From: Gammaproteobacteria bacterium MFB021
Lineage (GTDB): Bacteria > Pseudomonadota > Gammaproteobacteria > Pseudomonadales > Halomonadaceae
Assembly (NCBI GenBank): GCA_000737985.1
Contig: JNVT01000041.1
Location: 1-42,355 of the forward strand
DNA: 42,355 nucleotides
Direction: 5' to 3'
A program made the position numbers and the translations under genes. The notes under the pieces were generated by a model. That model made no database searches. It was not told the DNA's origin and was given only the letters and a program-made list of their open reading frames with translations. Shown one piece after another: positions 29,483 through 38,002 of this stretch. Numbering within the stretch: position 1 is the first letter of the stretch; the number at the start of each line of letters is the position of its first letter.

Positions 29483-29952
29483 AACTCGACCGCTACGATC
29501 TCAAGATCCTGGCGATCCTGAGCCGCGACGGGCGCATCACCAAGTCGCGCCTGGCGGAGGCGATCAACCTCTCCGTCAGCCCCTGCTGGGAGCGGGTCAA
29601 GCGGCTCGAGAAGGCGGGCGTCATTCGCGGCTACAGCGCGCGGATCGACACCGAGGTGTTGGTCAAGCTGACCCCGGTGTGGGTCCAGATCGAACTCAAG
29701 CAGCACAACGCCGAGAGCTTCGCGCGCTTCGAGCGCCTGGTCGCAGAGAGCGATGCCGTGGCCGAGTGCTTCGCCATCGGCGGCGGCATGGATTACCTGG
29801 TCAAGATCGAGCTGGAGAGCATCGACGCCTACCAGCGCCTGATCGACGCCTGGCTGGTGTCGGATCTCGGCATCGAACGCTACTTCACCTATATCGTCAC
29901 CAAGACGGTCAAGCGTCACGGGCCACCGGCGCTTCCCGACCCCGAGAGCTGA
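29479..29952 (+). CDS. doeX: Lrp/AsnC-family regulator of ectoine degradation
   Basis: DoeX is a small DNA-binding regulator (157 residues) with an N-terminal helix-turn-helix (LDRYDLKILAILSRDGRI, SRLAEAINLSVSPCWERVKRL) and a C-terminal ligand-binding RAM domain (ECFAIGGGMDYLVKIE). It begins with GTG inside the end of doeB, so it is translationally coupled. In Halomonas elongata the gene with this position and family is doeX. Here it coexists with an EnuR-like regulator at the other end of the unit, so expression may integrate two inputs. A perfect terminator follows. Confidence 0.92.
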   Translation: MKLDRYDLKILAILSRDGRITKSRLAEAINLSVSPCWERVKRLEKAGVIRGYSARIDTEVLVKLTPVWVQIELKQHNAESFARFERLVAESDAVAECFAIGGGMDYLVKIELESIDAYQRLIDAWLVSDLGIERYFTYIVTKTVKRHGPPALPDPES

Positions 29953-30029
29953 GGGGCGGGCGTTCTGAGTTTGAATGCCAGCTTCGCCCCTTCTCACCTG
30001 TTTGCCAGGTGTGTCGTTCTCATCAGAAG

Positions 30030-30052
30030 AACCCGGCATATGCCGGGTTTTC
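30030..30052 (+). terminator. Terminator after doeX
   Basis: AACCCGGCATATGCCGGGTT is a perfect 20-base palindrome followed by TTCT, 77 bases after the doeX stop. Being symmetrical, it can also serve the convergent MFS gene, whose stop is at 30094 (AGAA then follows on that strand). Confidence 0.85.
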
Positions 30053-30093
30053 TGCGTCGAGAGCATCCGGGACGACAGCGGCGCGGGTACCGT

Positions 30094-31482
30094 CTAGCCG
30101 CTCGGGCGATCCGACGTGAGCCGGGCGTGGGAGGTATTCTCTTCTTGGGCTCGGGGCTGCTCTGTTTGAACCGGCTCGGGGCCGAGCAGCAGCACCGCCA
30201 CGGCGGCGATCGCGGCTCCCAGGGCCATGACGATCGCCACCGCCTGCAGGTCGAGATCGAGGGTGAACAGCACGCCGACCACGATCGGCGACAGCGCCGC
30301 ACCACCGCGGCCGACGCCGATCGCGAAGCCGGTGCCGGAGGCGCGCTGGGCGGTGGGGAAGCGCTGGGCGAAGAGCGCGTAGAGGCCGACCACACCGGCG
30401 TTGGTACAGAAACCGGTCACCGCGACCAGCAGCGAGATGCCGGCCAGCGAGTCGGCACCGTGGCCGAACAGGGTCACCATGATCACCGACAGGCAGAGCG
30501 CGGCGATGGTGAGGCGATGGATCGGCAGATGGCGCCCGAGCAGCCCCAGCAAGGCACCGCCCAGGGCGCCGCCGATATTGGCCCAGACCAGTACGCCGGC
30601 GGCGTTGGCGGGGTCGAACCCCATGCCGACGACGATCTGCGGCACCCACTTGAGGATGAAATAGAAGGTGGCGATGTGCATGAAGTAGGCCAGCGTCAGC
30701 AGCAGGGTGACGCGGATCAAGCCGGGGCCGAACAGCGCCAGCGGCGAGTCGCCGTCGCTACGGGCCGGCGGTGCCGGTAGCCGCGCCACCGTGGCGTGGC
30801 CGAGACGACGCAGTTCGCGGTTGATCTTGTCGAGCGCCCCGGCGGGGCGGCGCTGGCACAGATAGGGTACGGTCTCGCGCAGCAGCCAGGCGGTGAGCGG
30901 AATCATCAGCACCGTCACCATGGCGCCGAAGTAGAACACCGCGCGCCAGTCGAACAGTCGCAGCAGCTGGGCGGCGATGGTGCCGCCGACGATGGCACCC
31001 AGCGGATAGCCGATCGCCATCAGCGAGACGCACAGATTGCGGCTCTTGCGGTTGGCGTACTCGGCGGCGGTGGCGTTGATCGAGGCGAGCATGCCGCCGA
31101 TGCCGACCCCAGTGAGCACGCGCCAGACACCCAGCTCCGCCACGCTGTCGGCACGCGCGGCCATCAGCATGCCCAGCGCCATCAGCAGCAGGCAGCCGAG
31201 GTTGACCGGACGCCGGCCGACACGATCGGTCACCCCGCCGAGCAGGATCGAGCCCAGGGCCATGCCGATCAGCTCCATCGCCAGCACCACGCCGAGCTCG
31301 GCTCGGTTGATCCCCCACTCGGCGACGATACCCGGTGCGGCGAAGCTGATCGCCAGCACGTCGAAGCCATCCAGCGCATTGAGTGCGACCGTGGTCGCCA
31401 CGGCCAGCACCTGGGCGCGGCTCATCGGAGCATCGTCGAGCAGCTGGCGCGGGTCGATGTCAGCGGCGGTGTCCAGTGTCAT
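30094..31482 (-). CDS. MFS transporter, aromatic acid:H+ symporter (AAHS) family, VanK/PcaK-like
   Basis: This is a 462-residue twelve-TM permease. AAHS-type signatures include ALDGFDVLAISFAAPGI in TM1 (Asp and Gly-Phe-Asp as in PcaK), GGVTDRVGRRPVN (motif A) and ANIGGALGGALLGLLGR after the central loop. It is the last gene of the minus-strand Rieske oxygenase unit, 34 bases after the reductase gene (GGAGGGAAAAGGGC ribosome site). By family it would import an aromatic acid such as vanillate. In this location, import of ectoine, hydroxyectoine or a breakdown product cannot be excluded. Confidence 0.82.
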   Translation of the reverse strand: MTLDTAADIDPRQLLDDAPMSRAQVLAVATTVALNALDGFDVLAISFAAPGIVAEWGINRAELGVVLAMELIGMALGSILLGGVTDRVGRRPVNLGCLLLMALGMLMAARADSVAELGVWRVLTGVGIGGMLASINATAAEYANRKSRNLCVSLMAIGYPLGAIVGGTIAAQLLRLFDWRAVFYFGAMVTVLMIPLTAWLLRETVPYLCQRRPAGALDKINRELRRLGHATVARLPAPPARSDGDSPLALFGPGLIRVTLLLTLAYFMHIATFYFILKWVPQIVVGMGFDPANAAGVLVWANIGGALGGALLGLLGRHLPIHRLTIAALCLSVIMVTLFGHGADSLAGISLLVAVTGFCTNAGVVGLYALFAQRFPTAQRASGTGFAIGVGRGGAALSPIVVGVLFTLDLDLQAVAIVMALGAAIAAVAVLLLGPEPVQTEQPRAQEENTSHARLTSDRPSG

Positions 31483-31516
31483 GCCCTTTTCCCTCCTGGG
31501 GGTGAAACGGCGCGCG

Positions 31517-32527
31517 TCAGTCGCGGATACCCTGACGGCGGGTATCGATCACCACGCGGCCGTGGCCGGCGATGCGCGAGACGCAGGTACACAGCTTGTC
31601 GTCAGCGGCGTGCTGGCGGGCGCTGAAGTAGACGTCGCGGTGGTCGATGCTGCCTTCGTGACTGACCACGTCGACCGCACACAGGCCGCACTCGCCGCGC
31701 TGGCAGTCGTAGAGCGCCTCGATGTCGTGATCGAGCAGCGACTCCAGCAGTGAGCGATGCGGCGGCACCTCGAAGCTGATCCCCAGATTGCGCACGCTGA
31801 CCTCGAAGGTCTCCTCCGGGCGCTCGCCGCCGTTGGCGAAGGTCTCGTAGCGCAGCGCCCACGGCGGCCGCGCCTCGGCTTCCCACAGCCCGCGAACATG
31901 CCTGCGCAGGCCCGCCGGGCCGCACAGATAGGCCTCTCCGGCCGGGTCGAGGGCGGCCACCGCGCGGGCGATCGCCGGTGCCGCGCTGGCCGAATCCGAG
32001 TACACCTCCAGCGCCGCGCCCAGTTCAGAGAGCGCCGTGGCGAAGTGCTCGCGGGCACTGTCCCGGGAGACATAGATCAGACGCAGGCGCTTGCCGGCGC
32101 GCTGGAGTGCCAGCGCCATGCCGTAGAGCGGGGTTATGCCGATACCGCCGGCGATCAGCAGGTACTCGGGGTTGGCGAACGACAGCGGGAAGTGGTTGGC
32201 CGGTGCCGCGATGGTCAGCGGATCGCCGGGGGCGAGCTGCCACAGGTGCTCGCTGCCGCCGCGGCTGTGGGCCAGGCGCTTGACCGCGAAGCGGTAGACG
32301 CCGGCATCGCCGGCCTCCTCGAGCAGTGAGTAGTGGCGGGTCTGGGGGTGGCCATCGAATTCGAGCTGCAGCGGCAGATGGCTCCCCGGGGTGTAGGGCG
32401 CGGTCGCGCCGCTGTCCGGGCGCACTTCGAACAGGCGCACGTCGCTGCCCAGGTCGTGACAGCGCGCGAGGGTAGCCGGCTCCCAGCGGGGCGGGGTGTG
32501 GACCGAAGGCAGGCTGCGAGGGTTCAT
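31517..32527 (-). CDS. Rieske oxygenase reductase component (VanB-like)
   Basis: This is a 336-residue electron-transfer protein with a ferredoxin-reductase flavin domain (HYSLLEEAG, IAGGIGITPLYGMALAL, YLCGPAGLRRHV) and a C-terminal plant-type 2Fe-2S domain whose ligands are in YDCQRGECGLC, with a final Cys in KLCTCVSRI. It takes electrons from NAD(P)H to the Rieske oxygenase encoded two genes upstream, as VanB does for VanA. The start is at 32527 with GGAGAG ahead. Slightly longer than typical VanB. Assignment to a reductase class is firm; the vanillate substrate is inference. Confidence 0.88.
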   Translation of the reverse strand: MNPRSLPSVHTPPRWEPATLARCHDLGSDVRLFEVRPDSGATAPYTPGSHLPLQLEFDGHPQTRHYSLLEEAGDAGVYRFAVKRLAHSRGGSEHLWQLAPGDPLTIAAPANHFPLSFANPEYLLIAGGIGITPLYGMALALQRAGKRLRLIYVSRDSAREHFATALSELGAALEVYSDSASAAPAIARAVAALDPAGEAYLCGPAGLRRHVRGLWEAEARPPWALRYETFANGGERPEETFEVSVRNLGISFEVPPHRSLLESLLDHDIEALYDCQRGECGLCAVDVVSHEGSIDHRDVYFSARQHAADDKLCTCVSRIAGHGRVVIDTRRQGIRD

Positions 32528-32555
32528 GGGACTCTCCTGGCCGCACGCGGCGGAA

Positions 32556-33275
32556 TCATGGTTGACGGATCAGCGCACCGCCACTGACGGCATTCAGCCC
32601 GGCGGGATGGGCAAGGGCGCTGTCCAGATTGCGCTGGGCGATGCGCGCGTGCTCGCGGGCGATCTGCTCGGCCCGCGCGCCCTCGCCGGCGGCGAGGGCG
32701 TCGACTAGACAGCGGTGCTGATCGTTGGCAATGAACAGGATGCGGTGGGCGGACGCCGAGTGGGCGTAGCTCATGACGAAGGCATTGGGCGAGGCGAAGG
32801 GCAGGTTGCCGATGCGCTCCAGCGCCTCGCTAAGCGCCATGCTCTCGGCGAGGGCGAGCAGGTGCTGGTGGAATGCGCCGTTGAGCGTGACGTAGCGATT
32901 CAGCGCCTCCTCGTCGAGCTGCGCCCGGGAGACGATGGTGTCGATGTGCTCGACCAGCCGGTGCAGCGGTTCGAGGCGTGACGCCGGGTGGCGCGCCTCC
33001 GCCGCCTGACGCGCAGCGAGTCCTTCCAGCGTGCCGCGAATCTCGATCGTCTGCTTGAGGTAGTCGGGGGAGAAGCCGCGCACTGCATAGCCGCCGCGCT
33101 CGGCGGCCTCGACCAGCCCCTCGTGTTCGAGGCGCACCAGGGCCTCGCGCAGCGGCGTGCGCGACACCGCCAGACGGGTCGCCAGCGTTGGTTCCCATAG
33201 ACGCTCGCCGGCGCTCAGGGTGCCGTCGAGAATCCAGTTGCGCAGGGTCAACAGCGCTTTCAGCGATTGGCGCAT
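32556..33275 (-). CDS. GntR-family regulator, FCD type (VanR-like)
   Basis: This is a 239-residue regulator with a winged helix (LWEPTLATRLAVSRTPLREAL, about residues 26-46) and an all-helical FCD effector domain that binds small carboxylates, often with a metal (residues about 75-225). The ATG at 33275 was chosen over an upstream in-frame codon because the homology starts there and GAGGAA lies ahead. It sits between the oxygenase and reductase genes, unlike vanA-vanB pairs where the regulator is usually outside. Two TGTATACA palindromes upstream of the oxygenase gene fit FCD-GntR operators. Confidence 0.87.
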   Translation of the reverse strand: MRQSLKALLTLRNWILDGTLSAGERLWEPTLATRLAVSRTPLREALVRLEHEGLVEAAERGGYAVRGFSPDYLKQTIEIRGTLEGLAARQAAEARHPASRLEPLHRLVEHIDTIVSRAQLDEEALNRYVTLNGAFHQHLLALAESMALSEALERIGNLPFASPNAFVMSYAHSASAHRILFIANDQHRCLVDALAAGEGARAEQIAREHARIAQRNLDSALAHPAGLNAVSGGALIRQP

Positions 33276-33288
33276 GGTCGTTCGTTCC

Positions 33289-34383
33289 TCAGGCCTGGCG
33301 CGCGAAGACGCTGGGCGCTGATGCCTGCTCACCGGCAGGCGGCGTCTCCTCGGCGGCGATCAGGCGGTCGATGATGCGTCGTGCCCACATCGCGCCGGCG
33401 TCGATGTTGAGGTTGTAGAACGGCGGGCGGTCATACTTCGAGACCGCGATCTGCTGCGCCTGGAGTACCGCCTTGTCCTGGTCGTAGACCCCCTCGCCGT
33501 CGTTGACGTGGGCGTAGTGCAGGTATTCGGTCCAGTTGGGGTCGTCGAGGTGGTGATCGCGGACGAAGTTCCAGAAGTAGTGGCAGCTGGTGGCGGTCTC
33601 CGGTGTCAGCGCTGCCAGGAAGTAGCCGGTGACGCCGTGTGAGCGGTCGCCCTGGGGCGCGCCGGTGCCGGCTTCGGCCACGCCGACATCGCCGACGATG
33701 GTCGAGGGCGCCTCGAAGTGGATGTTGTGCCAGCGATCCACCGGCACGTCGCGGCCCAGCTGGCGGGCCCAGAACGGCGGCGCGTCACCGTCCAGCATCC
33801 AGCGCTGGACGGTGACGCTGCGCTCGTCGTGGGTGACGTCGAACGGCGCCCGGGTGATCGAGTCGTGGCCGATGCTACCGGCGTGGACGAAGGTCTCGTG
33901 GGTGAGGTCGAGCAGGTTGTCAATCACCAGCCGGTATTCGCACTGCAGGCTGTAGAAGGTGCCGCCGCGGCCGGCCAGGGCGGGGTCGGCGTTCCAGTGG
34001 AAGTCGGGGATGGTGGCGGTGTCGGCCCGGGCCGGGTCGCCCATCCACACCCACACCAGGGCGTGGCGCTCGGCCACCGGGAAGCTGCGCACGCAGGCGG
34101 CAGGGTTGATCGTCTCCTGCGACGGCATGTGGGTGCAGCGGCCGTGGGGATCGAAGGCCAGGCCGTGATAGCCGCACACCACGCTGTCGCCATCCAGGCG
34201 TCCCAGCGATAGCGGCAGCAGGCGGTGCCAGCAGGCGTCCTGCAGCGCGGCGATCTCACCGTCGCTTCTGCGATAGAGCACCAGGTCGGTTTCGCACAGC
34301 GTACGCGGCGTGAGCCGGTGCTGGATCTCATGGCCCCAGGCGGCGGCGTACCAGGCGTTCAACGGATAGCCACGGTTGGACAT
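33289..34383 (-). CDS. Rieske non-heme iron oxygenase, VanA-like
   Basis: This is the terminal oxygenase of a two-component monooxygenase, 364 residues. The Rieske centre is C51-x-H53-x16-C70-x2-H73 (DACWHRLLPLSLG, CGYHGL). The mononuclear iron motif is D159-x2-H162-x4-H167 in DNLLDLTHETFVH, and a VanA-like NLNIDAG is near the C-terminus. The order of motifs and length match vanillate O-demethylase VanA. One difference is Trp52 where most relatives have Pro (CPHR). It leads a four-gene minus-strand unit with the GntR regulator, reductase and AAHS transporter. By family it would demethylate an aromatic methoxy acid; its site between doeX and doeC leaves open a role in (hydroxy)ectoine use. Confidence 0.85.
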   Translation of the reverse strand: MSNRGYPLNAWYAAAWGHEIQHRLTPRTLCETDLVLYRRSDGEIAALQDACWHRLLPLSLGRLDGDSVVCGYHGLAFDPHGRCTHMPSQETINPAACVRSFPVAERHALVWVWMGDPARADTATIPDFHWNADPALAGRGGTFYSLQCEYRLVIDNLLDLTHETFVHAGSIGHDSITRAPFDVTHDERSVTVQRWMLDGDAPPFWARQLGRDVPVDRWHNIHFEAPSTIVGDVGVAEAGTGAPQGDRSHGVTGYFLAALTPETATSCHYFWNFVRDHHLDDPNWTEYLHYAHVNDGEGVYDQDKAVLQAQQIAVSKYDRPPFYNLNIDAGAMWARRIIDRLIAAEETPPAGEQASAPSVFARQA

Positions 34384-34486
34384 GGGTCATCTCCTCTCGG
34401 GTTCACGCCGTGACGTCGGTCGGCGGCTCGCGCGGCGGTCAGGGCGCGGGTGGCCAGTCCGGAAATCGGGGGTGAATGGCACGGCG

Positions 34487-34494
34487 TGTATACA
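34487..34494. promoter_or_regulatory. GntR-type operator, copy 1
   Basis: TGTATACA inside GTGTATACATG, 104 bases upstream of the vanA-like start. The word fits the TTGTATACAA-like sites of FCD-type GntR regulators. Confidence 0.6.
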
Positions 34495-34570
34495 TGAATA
34501 CGCTTGAGTCCTCTTCTTGACGACGATTTTGTGCGTTTTTTAGCCAAAAGATGTAGATATCAGGAACATG

Positions 34571-34578
34571 TGTATACA
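34571..34578. promoter_or_regulatory. GntR-type operator, copy 2
   Basis: TGTATACA inside GTGTATACAAG, 84 bases from copy 1, 188 bases from the vanA-like start and 214 bases from doeC. Confidence 0.6.
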
Positions 34579-34613
34579 AGAGGGGTGTCCGTCGTGGCGC
34601 ACGCCCATCGCGC

Positions 34614-34660
34614 CGAAAAAAACGCAAGTTACCGCGGCGCTTTCGAAAAAAAGCGCAAGT
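34614..34660. repeat. Direct repeat with A-tracts upstream of doeC
   Basis: CGAAAAAAACGCAAGT (34614-34629) and CGAAAAAAAGCGCAAGT (34644-34660) start 30 bases apart, close to three helical turns. This spacing suits a regulator binding on one face of the DNA, or bent DNA. Confidence 0.5.
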
Positions 34661-34791
34661 GGCAGCGCGGCGGGACAAAAAGTTTCTGCACGCGCCAACC
34701 CCTAAGCTGGGGGCACTCGGCAGCGCCAGAGGGGATCTCTTCTCCGGTGCTGCCTGACCGTTACGCCCTCAGCGCCGCAGGAGGCGACAGC

Positions 34792-36255
34792 ATGAAACTC
34801 AACGACCCGCGTCTTTTCCGTCAGTACGCCTATGTCGACGGCAAGTGGACCCATGGCAGCGAGGGTCGCGAGGAGGCGGTGGTCGACCCCGCCACCGGCG
34901 AGACCCTGGGCCACTGCGCACTGCTGGAAGCCGCCCAGATCACCGCCACCGTGACCGCCGCCGAGGAGGCGTTCGCCGCCTGGCGGGCGCTCAACGTCAA
35001 TGTGCGCGCCGAGAAGCTCAACGCCTGGTACCGCCTGCTGCACGAGCACAAGGAGGACCTCGCCTATCTGATGACCCGCGAGCAGGGCAAGCCGCTCAAG
35101 GATGCCCGCGGTGAGGTCGACTATGGCGCCAGCTTCATCCAGTGGTTCGCCGAGGAGGCCAAGCGCGCCTACGGCATGACCATCCCCAGCCATATCCCCG
35201 ATGCGGCACTGGGTACGATCAAGGAGCCGGTGGGCGTGTCGGCGATGTTCACGCCGTGGAACTTCCCGCTGGCGATGATCACGCGCAAGGCGGGGGCGGC
35301 GCTCGCCGCGGGCTGCCCGGTGATCGTCAAGCCGGCCAACGAGACCCCGTACTCGGCGCTGGCGCTGGCCGAGCTGGCCGAGCGTGCGGGCATTCCGGCC
35401 GGGGTGTTCAACGTGGTCACCGGCGACCCGGCGACGGTCTCCGAGGTGCTGTGCAGCGACAACCGCATCCGCAATATCTCGTTCACCGGCTCGACCCGGG
35501 TGGGCAAGCTGCTGATGCGCCAGAGTTCGTCGAGCGTCAAGCGCATGTCGCTGGAGCTGGGCGGCAACGCGCCCTTCATCGTCTGTGACGACATGGACCC
35601 GGATGCCGCAGCCAAAGAAGCCGTGGCCGCCAAGTTCCAGACCGCCGGGCAGGACTGCCTGGCCGCCAACCGCATCTTCGTCCAGCGCGGTATCTACGAC
35701 GCCTTCATCGAGCGCTTTGTCGCGCACATGGAAGCGCTGAGCGTAGGCAATGGGCTCGATGAGTGCGATATCGGCCCGCTGATCCACCGCCGCGCGGTGG
35801 AGATGGCCCAGGGCATCGTCGAGGATGGGGTGCGCCGCGGCGCGCGCAAGCTCGGCGGCGAGCGTTCGGCGCCGGGGGCCAACTTCTTCGTGCCCACGCT
35901 GCTCGCCGACATCACCCCGGAGATGCGCGTGTTCCGCGAGGAGACCTTCTCGCCGGTGGCAGGTATCGGCGTGTTCGACAGCGACGACGAGGTGATTCGG
36001 CTGGCCAACGACACCGAGTACGGCCTCGCCGCCTATGTCTACACCCATGACGTGCGGCGCATCTGGAAGCTGATGCGCGGGCTGGAGTACGGCATGGTCA
36101 GCGTCAACAGCGTCAAGATGACCGGCGCGCCGATTCCCTTCGGCGGCATCAAGCAGTCCGGCCTCGGCCGTGAGGGCGGGGCCCAGGGGCTCGAGGAGTA
36201 TCTCGACACCAAGTATTACTGCCTGGGTAATATGCCCTCGGCCAGCTCTTCTTGA
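34792..36255 (+). CDS. doeC: Aspartate-semialdehyde dehydrogenase of ectoine degradation
   Basis: DoeC oxidises L-aspartate semialdehyde to aspartate with NAD(P), the last step of the ectoine route. It is a 487-residue aldehyde dehydrogenase of the GabD/succinate-semialdehyde class with FTPWNFPL (Asn157), VIVKPANETPYSAL (Lys180), ISFTGSTRVGK, LELGGNAP (Glu255) and catalytic Cys289 in TAGQDCLAANR. The frame is open far upstream, but the ATG at 34792 has AGGAGG 7-8 bases before it and begins the homology. It leads the doeC-doeD pair. A plain succinate-semialdehyde dehydrogenase is the main alternative; the location favours doeC. Confidence 0.9.
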   Translation: MKLNDPRLFRQYAYVDGKWTHGSEGREEAVVDPATGETLGHCALLEAAQITATVTAAEEAFAAWRALNVNVRAEKLNAWYRLLHEHKEDLAYLMTREQGKPLKDARGEVDYGASFIQWFAEEAKRAYGMTIPSHIPDAALGTIKEPVGVSAMFTPWNFPLAMITRKAGAALAAGCPVIVKPANETPYSALALAELAERAGIPAGVFNVVTGDPATVSEVLCSDNRIRNISFTGSTRVGKLLMRQSSSSVKRMSLELGGNAPFIVCDDMDPDAAAKEAVAAKFQTAGQDCLAANRIFVQRGIYDAFIERFVAHMEALSVGNGLDECDIGPLIHRRAVEMAQGIVEDGVRRGARKLGGERSAPGANFFVPTLLADITPEMRVFREETFSPVAGIGVFDSDDEVIRLANDTEYGLAAYVYTHDVRRIWKLMRGLEYGMVSVNSVKMTGAPIPFGGIKQSGLGREGGAQGLEEYLDTKYYCLGNMPSASSS

Positions 36256-36282
36256 GCCAACGTTGAATCGCTGACGGCGCTT

Positions 36283-36299
36283 CGCCCGCTCGCCGGGCG
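36283..36299 (+). other. Hairpin between doeC and doeD
   Basis: CGCCCG and CGGGCG pair around a 5-base loop in the 212-base doeC-doeD gap. No T-run follows. The AT-rich GCTTTATTAACG near 36350 could belong to a second promoter for doeD. Confidence 0.35.
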
Positions 36300-36467
36300 C
36301 CCGAGCGCTGTCGCGTGAACGGTGTTGCGCCGTATCTTGAGCGTCGCATAGCTTTATTAACGCGGGTATCACACAAGGGTCACGGTGACCGCTGCGCCCG
36401 CCGAGAACCCCCATCAAACACCATCGACAGTCGCGGTGGTGGTTCCGCTTTCAGTAAGGAAAACGTC

Positions 36468-37868
36468 ATGACCGATACGCGTAGCCTGATCGACAACGAT
36501 CGCCGCCACGTCTTTCACGCCTCCACCCATCTGCGCGACTACGCCCATGGCGATGCGCCGGGGCGTATCATCACCGGTGGCCAGGGGATTTCCATCGTCG
36601 ACCGCGACGGGCGCGAGATGATCGATGCCTTCGCCGGGCTCTACTGCGTCAACATCGGCTACGGGCGCAGCGAGATCGCCGAGGCCATCTACGCCCAGGC
36701 CAAGGAACTCGCCTACTACCACACCTATGTCGGCCACTCCAACGAGCCGCTGATCGCGCTCTCCGAGCGCATCGCCAAGCTCGCCGGTCATGGCCTCAAC
36801 AAGGTCTACTACGGACTCTCCGGCAGCGACGCCAACGAGACCCAGATCAAGCTGGTGCGCTACTACCACAATGTCACCGGCCGGCCGCAGAAGAAGAAGA
36901 TCATCTCGCGCCAGCGCGGCTATCACGGTTCCAGCATTGCCGCCGGTTCGCTCACCGGGCTGCCCGCCTTCCATCAGCACTTCGACCTGCCGATCGACGG
37001 CGTGCTGCATACCGAAGCGCCCTACTACTACAGAAGACCGCGGGGCGAGATGAGCGAACGCGAGTTCTCCGCCTACTGCGCCGAGCAGCTGGAGGCGCTG
37101 ATCCAGCGCGAGGGTCCGGAGACCGTGGGCGCCTTCATCGGCGAGCCGGTACTCGGCACCGGCGGCATCATCCCGCCGCCGGAGGGCTACTGGGAGGCGA
37201 TTCAGGCGGTGCTCAAGCGCCACGACATCCTGCTGATTGCGGACGAAGTCGTCAGCGGTTTCGGGCGGCTGGGCAGCGATTTCGGCTTCCAGCACTACGG
37301 CATCCAGCCGGATCTGGTGACCATCGCCAAGGGGCTGACCAGCGCTTACCAGCCGCTCTCCGGGGTGATCGTCGGCGAACGCGTGTGGAAAGCGCTGGAG
37401 GACGGCACCGGTGAGTACGGCCCGATCGGCCACGGCTGGACCTACTCCGGGCACCCGCTGGGCGCGGCGGCGGCGATGGCCAACCTGGATATCATCGAGC
37501 GCGAGAATCTGGTCGGCAACGCCGCCGAGACCGGCGCCTACTTCAACGCCCAACTGGCCAAGACCTTCGGTGAGCACCCGCTGGTGGGCGACGTGCGCGG
37601 CCAGGGGCTGATGGCGGCACTCGAGTTCGCGCCGAAGAAGGGCGTCTATACCCCCTTCGACCCGGCGCTCAAGGTCGGCCCGCGGGTCGCGGCGGCGGCG
37701 CTCGAGGAGAACCTGATCGCCCGTGCCATGCCCAACGGCGACATCCTCGGCTTCGCCCCGCCGCTGGTGATCGACCGCGGCCAGGTCGATGAAGTGATCG
37801 CCCGTGCCAAGCGTGCCATCGACAAGGTGACCGACGAGCTGACGCGCAGCGGCGATCTGCAGCGGTGA
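36468..37868 (+). CDS. doeD: L-2,4-diaminobutyrate transaminase
   Basis: DoeD moves the terminal amino group of diaminobutyrate to a keto acid, giving aspartate semialdehyde. It is a 466-residue class III (omega) PLP aminotransferase with [12 protein letters not shown] (about residues 114-125), [26 protein letters not shown] (Asp259 contacts the pyridine) and Lys288 in [16 protein letters not shown] chose the ATG at 36468 because it follows AAGGAAAACGTC and begins the homology. It follows doeC on the same strand; a terminator lies downstream before eutB. Confidence 0.92.
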   Translation: MTDTRSLIDNDRRHVFHASTHLRDYAHGDAPGRIITGGQGISIVDRDGREMIDAFAGLYCVNIGYGRSEIAEAIYAQAKELAYYHTYVGHSNEPLIALSERIAKLAGHGLNKVYYGLSGSDANETQIKLVRYYHNVTGRPQKKKIISRQRGYHGSSIAAGSLTGLPAFHQHFDLPIDGVLHTEAPYYYRRPRGEMSEREFSAYCAEQLEALIQREGPETVGAFIGEPVLGTGGIIPPPEGYWEAIQAVLKRHDILLIADEVVSGFGRLGSDFGFQHYGIQPDLVTIAKGLTSAYQPLSGVIVGERVWKALEDGTGEYGPIGHGWTYSGHPLGAAAAMANLDIIERENLVGNAAETGAYFNAQLAKTFGEHPLVGDVRGQGLMAALEFAPKKGVYTPFDPALKVGPRVAAAALEENLIARAMPNGDILGFAPPLVIDRGQVDEVIARAKRAIDKVTDELTRSGDLQR

Positions 37869-37951
37869 GCTAAAGACCTGATCGGCAGCGATGGGCCGAA
37901 GGGGCGAGACGGATCAGCCCCGGCCTCGCGCATTGATACCGACATGCGCCT

Positions 37952-37979
37952 GCGGCAGGGTGGAAGCCCTGCCGCTTTT
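37952..37979 (+). terminator. Rho-independent terminator between doeD and eutB
   Basis: GCGGCAGGG and CCCTGCCGC form a 9-bp stem with a 6-base loop, followed by TTTT, 24 bases before eutB. It separates doeCD from eutBC or lets only part of the transcripts through. Confidence 0.85.
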
Positions 37980-38002
37980 GCATGATCGCTTCGGGAGCTT
38001 GT

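Larger units (their letters stand above)
34384..34791. promoter_or_regulatory. Divergent control region of the Rieske unit and doeCD
   Basis: These 408 bases contain two TGTATACA palindromes (34487 and 34571), an AT-rich core at 34500-34580 and a direct repeat with A-tracts at 34614-34660. The doeC ribosome site AGGAGG lies at the end. I see no gene in it. Confidence 0.65.

Noticed and set aside
34792-36255. Vanillin dehydrogenase as identity of the aldehyde dehydrogenase next to the VanA-like gene
   Set aside because: It is on the opposite strand, paired with doeD, and its sequence resembles GabD/DoeC-type enzymes more than vanillin dehydrogenases.
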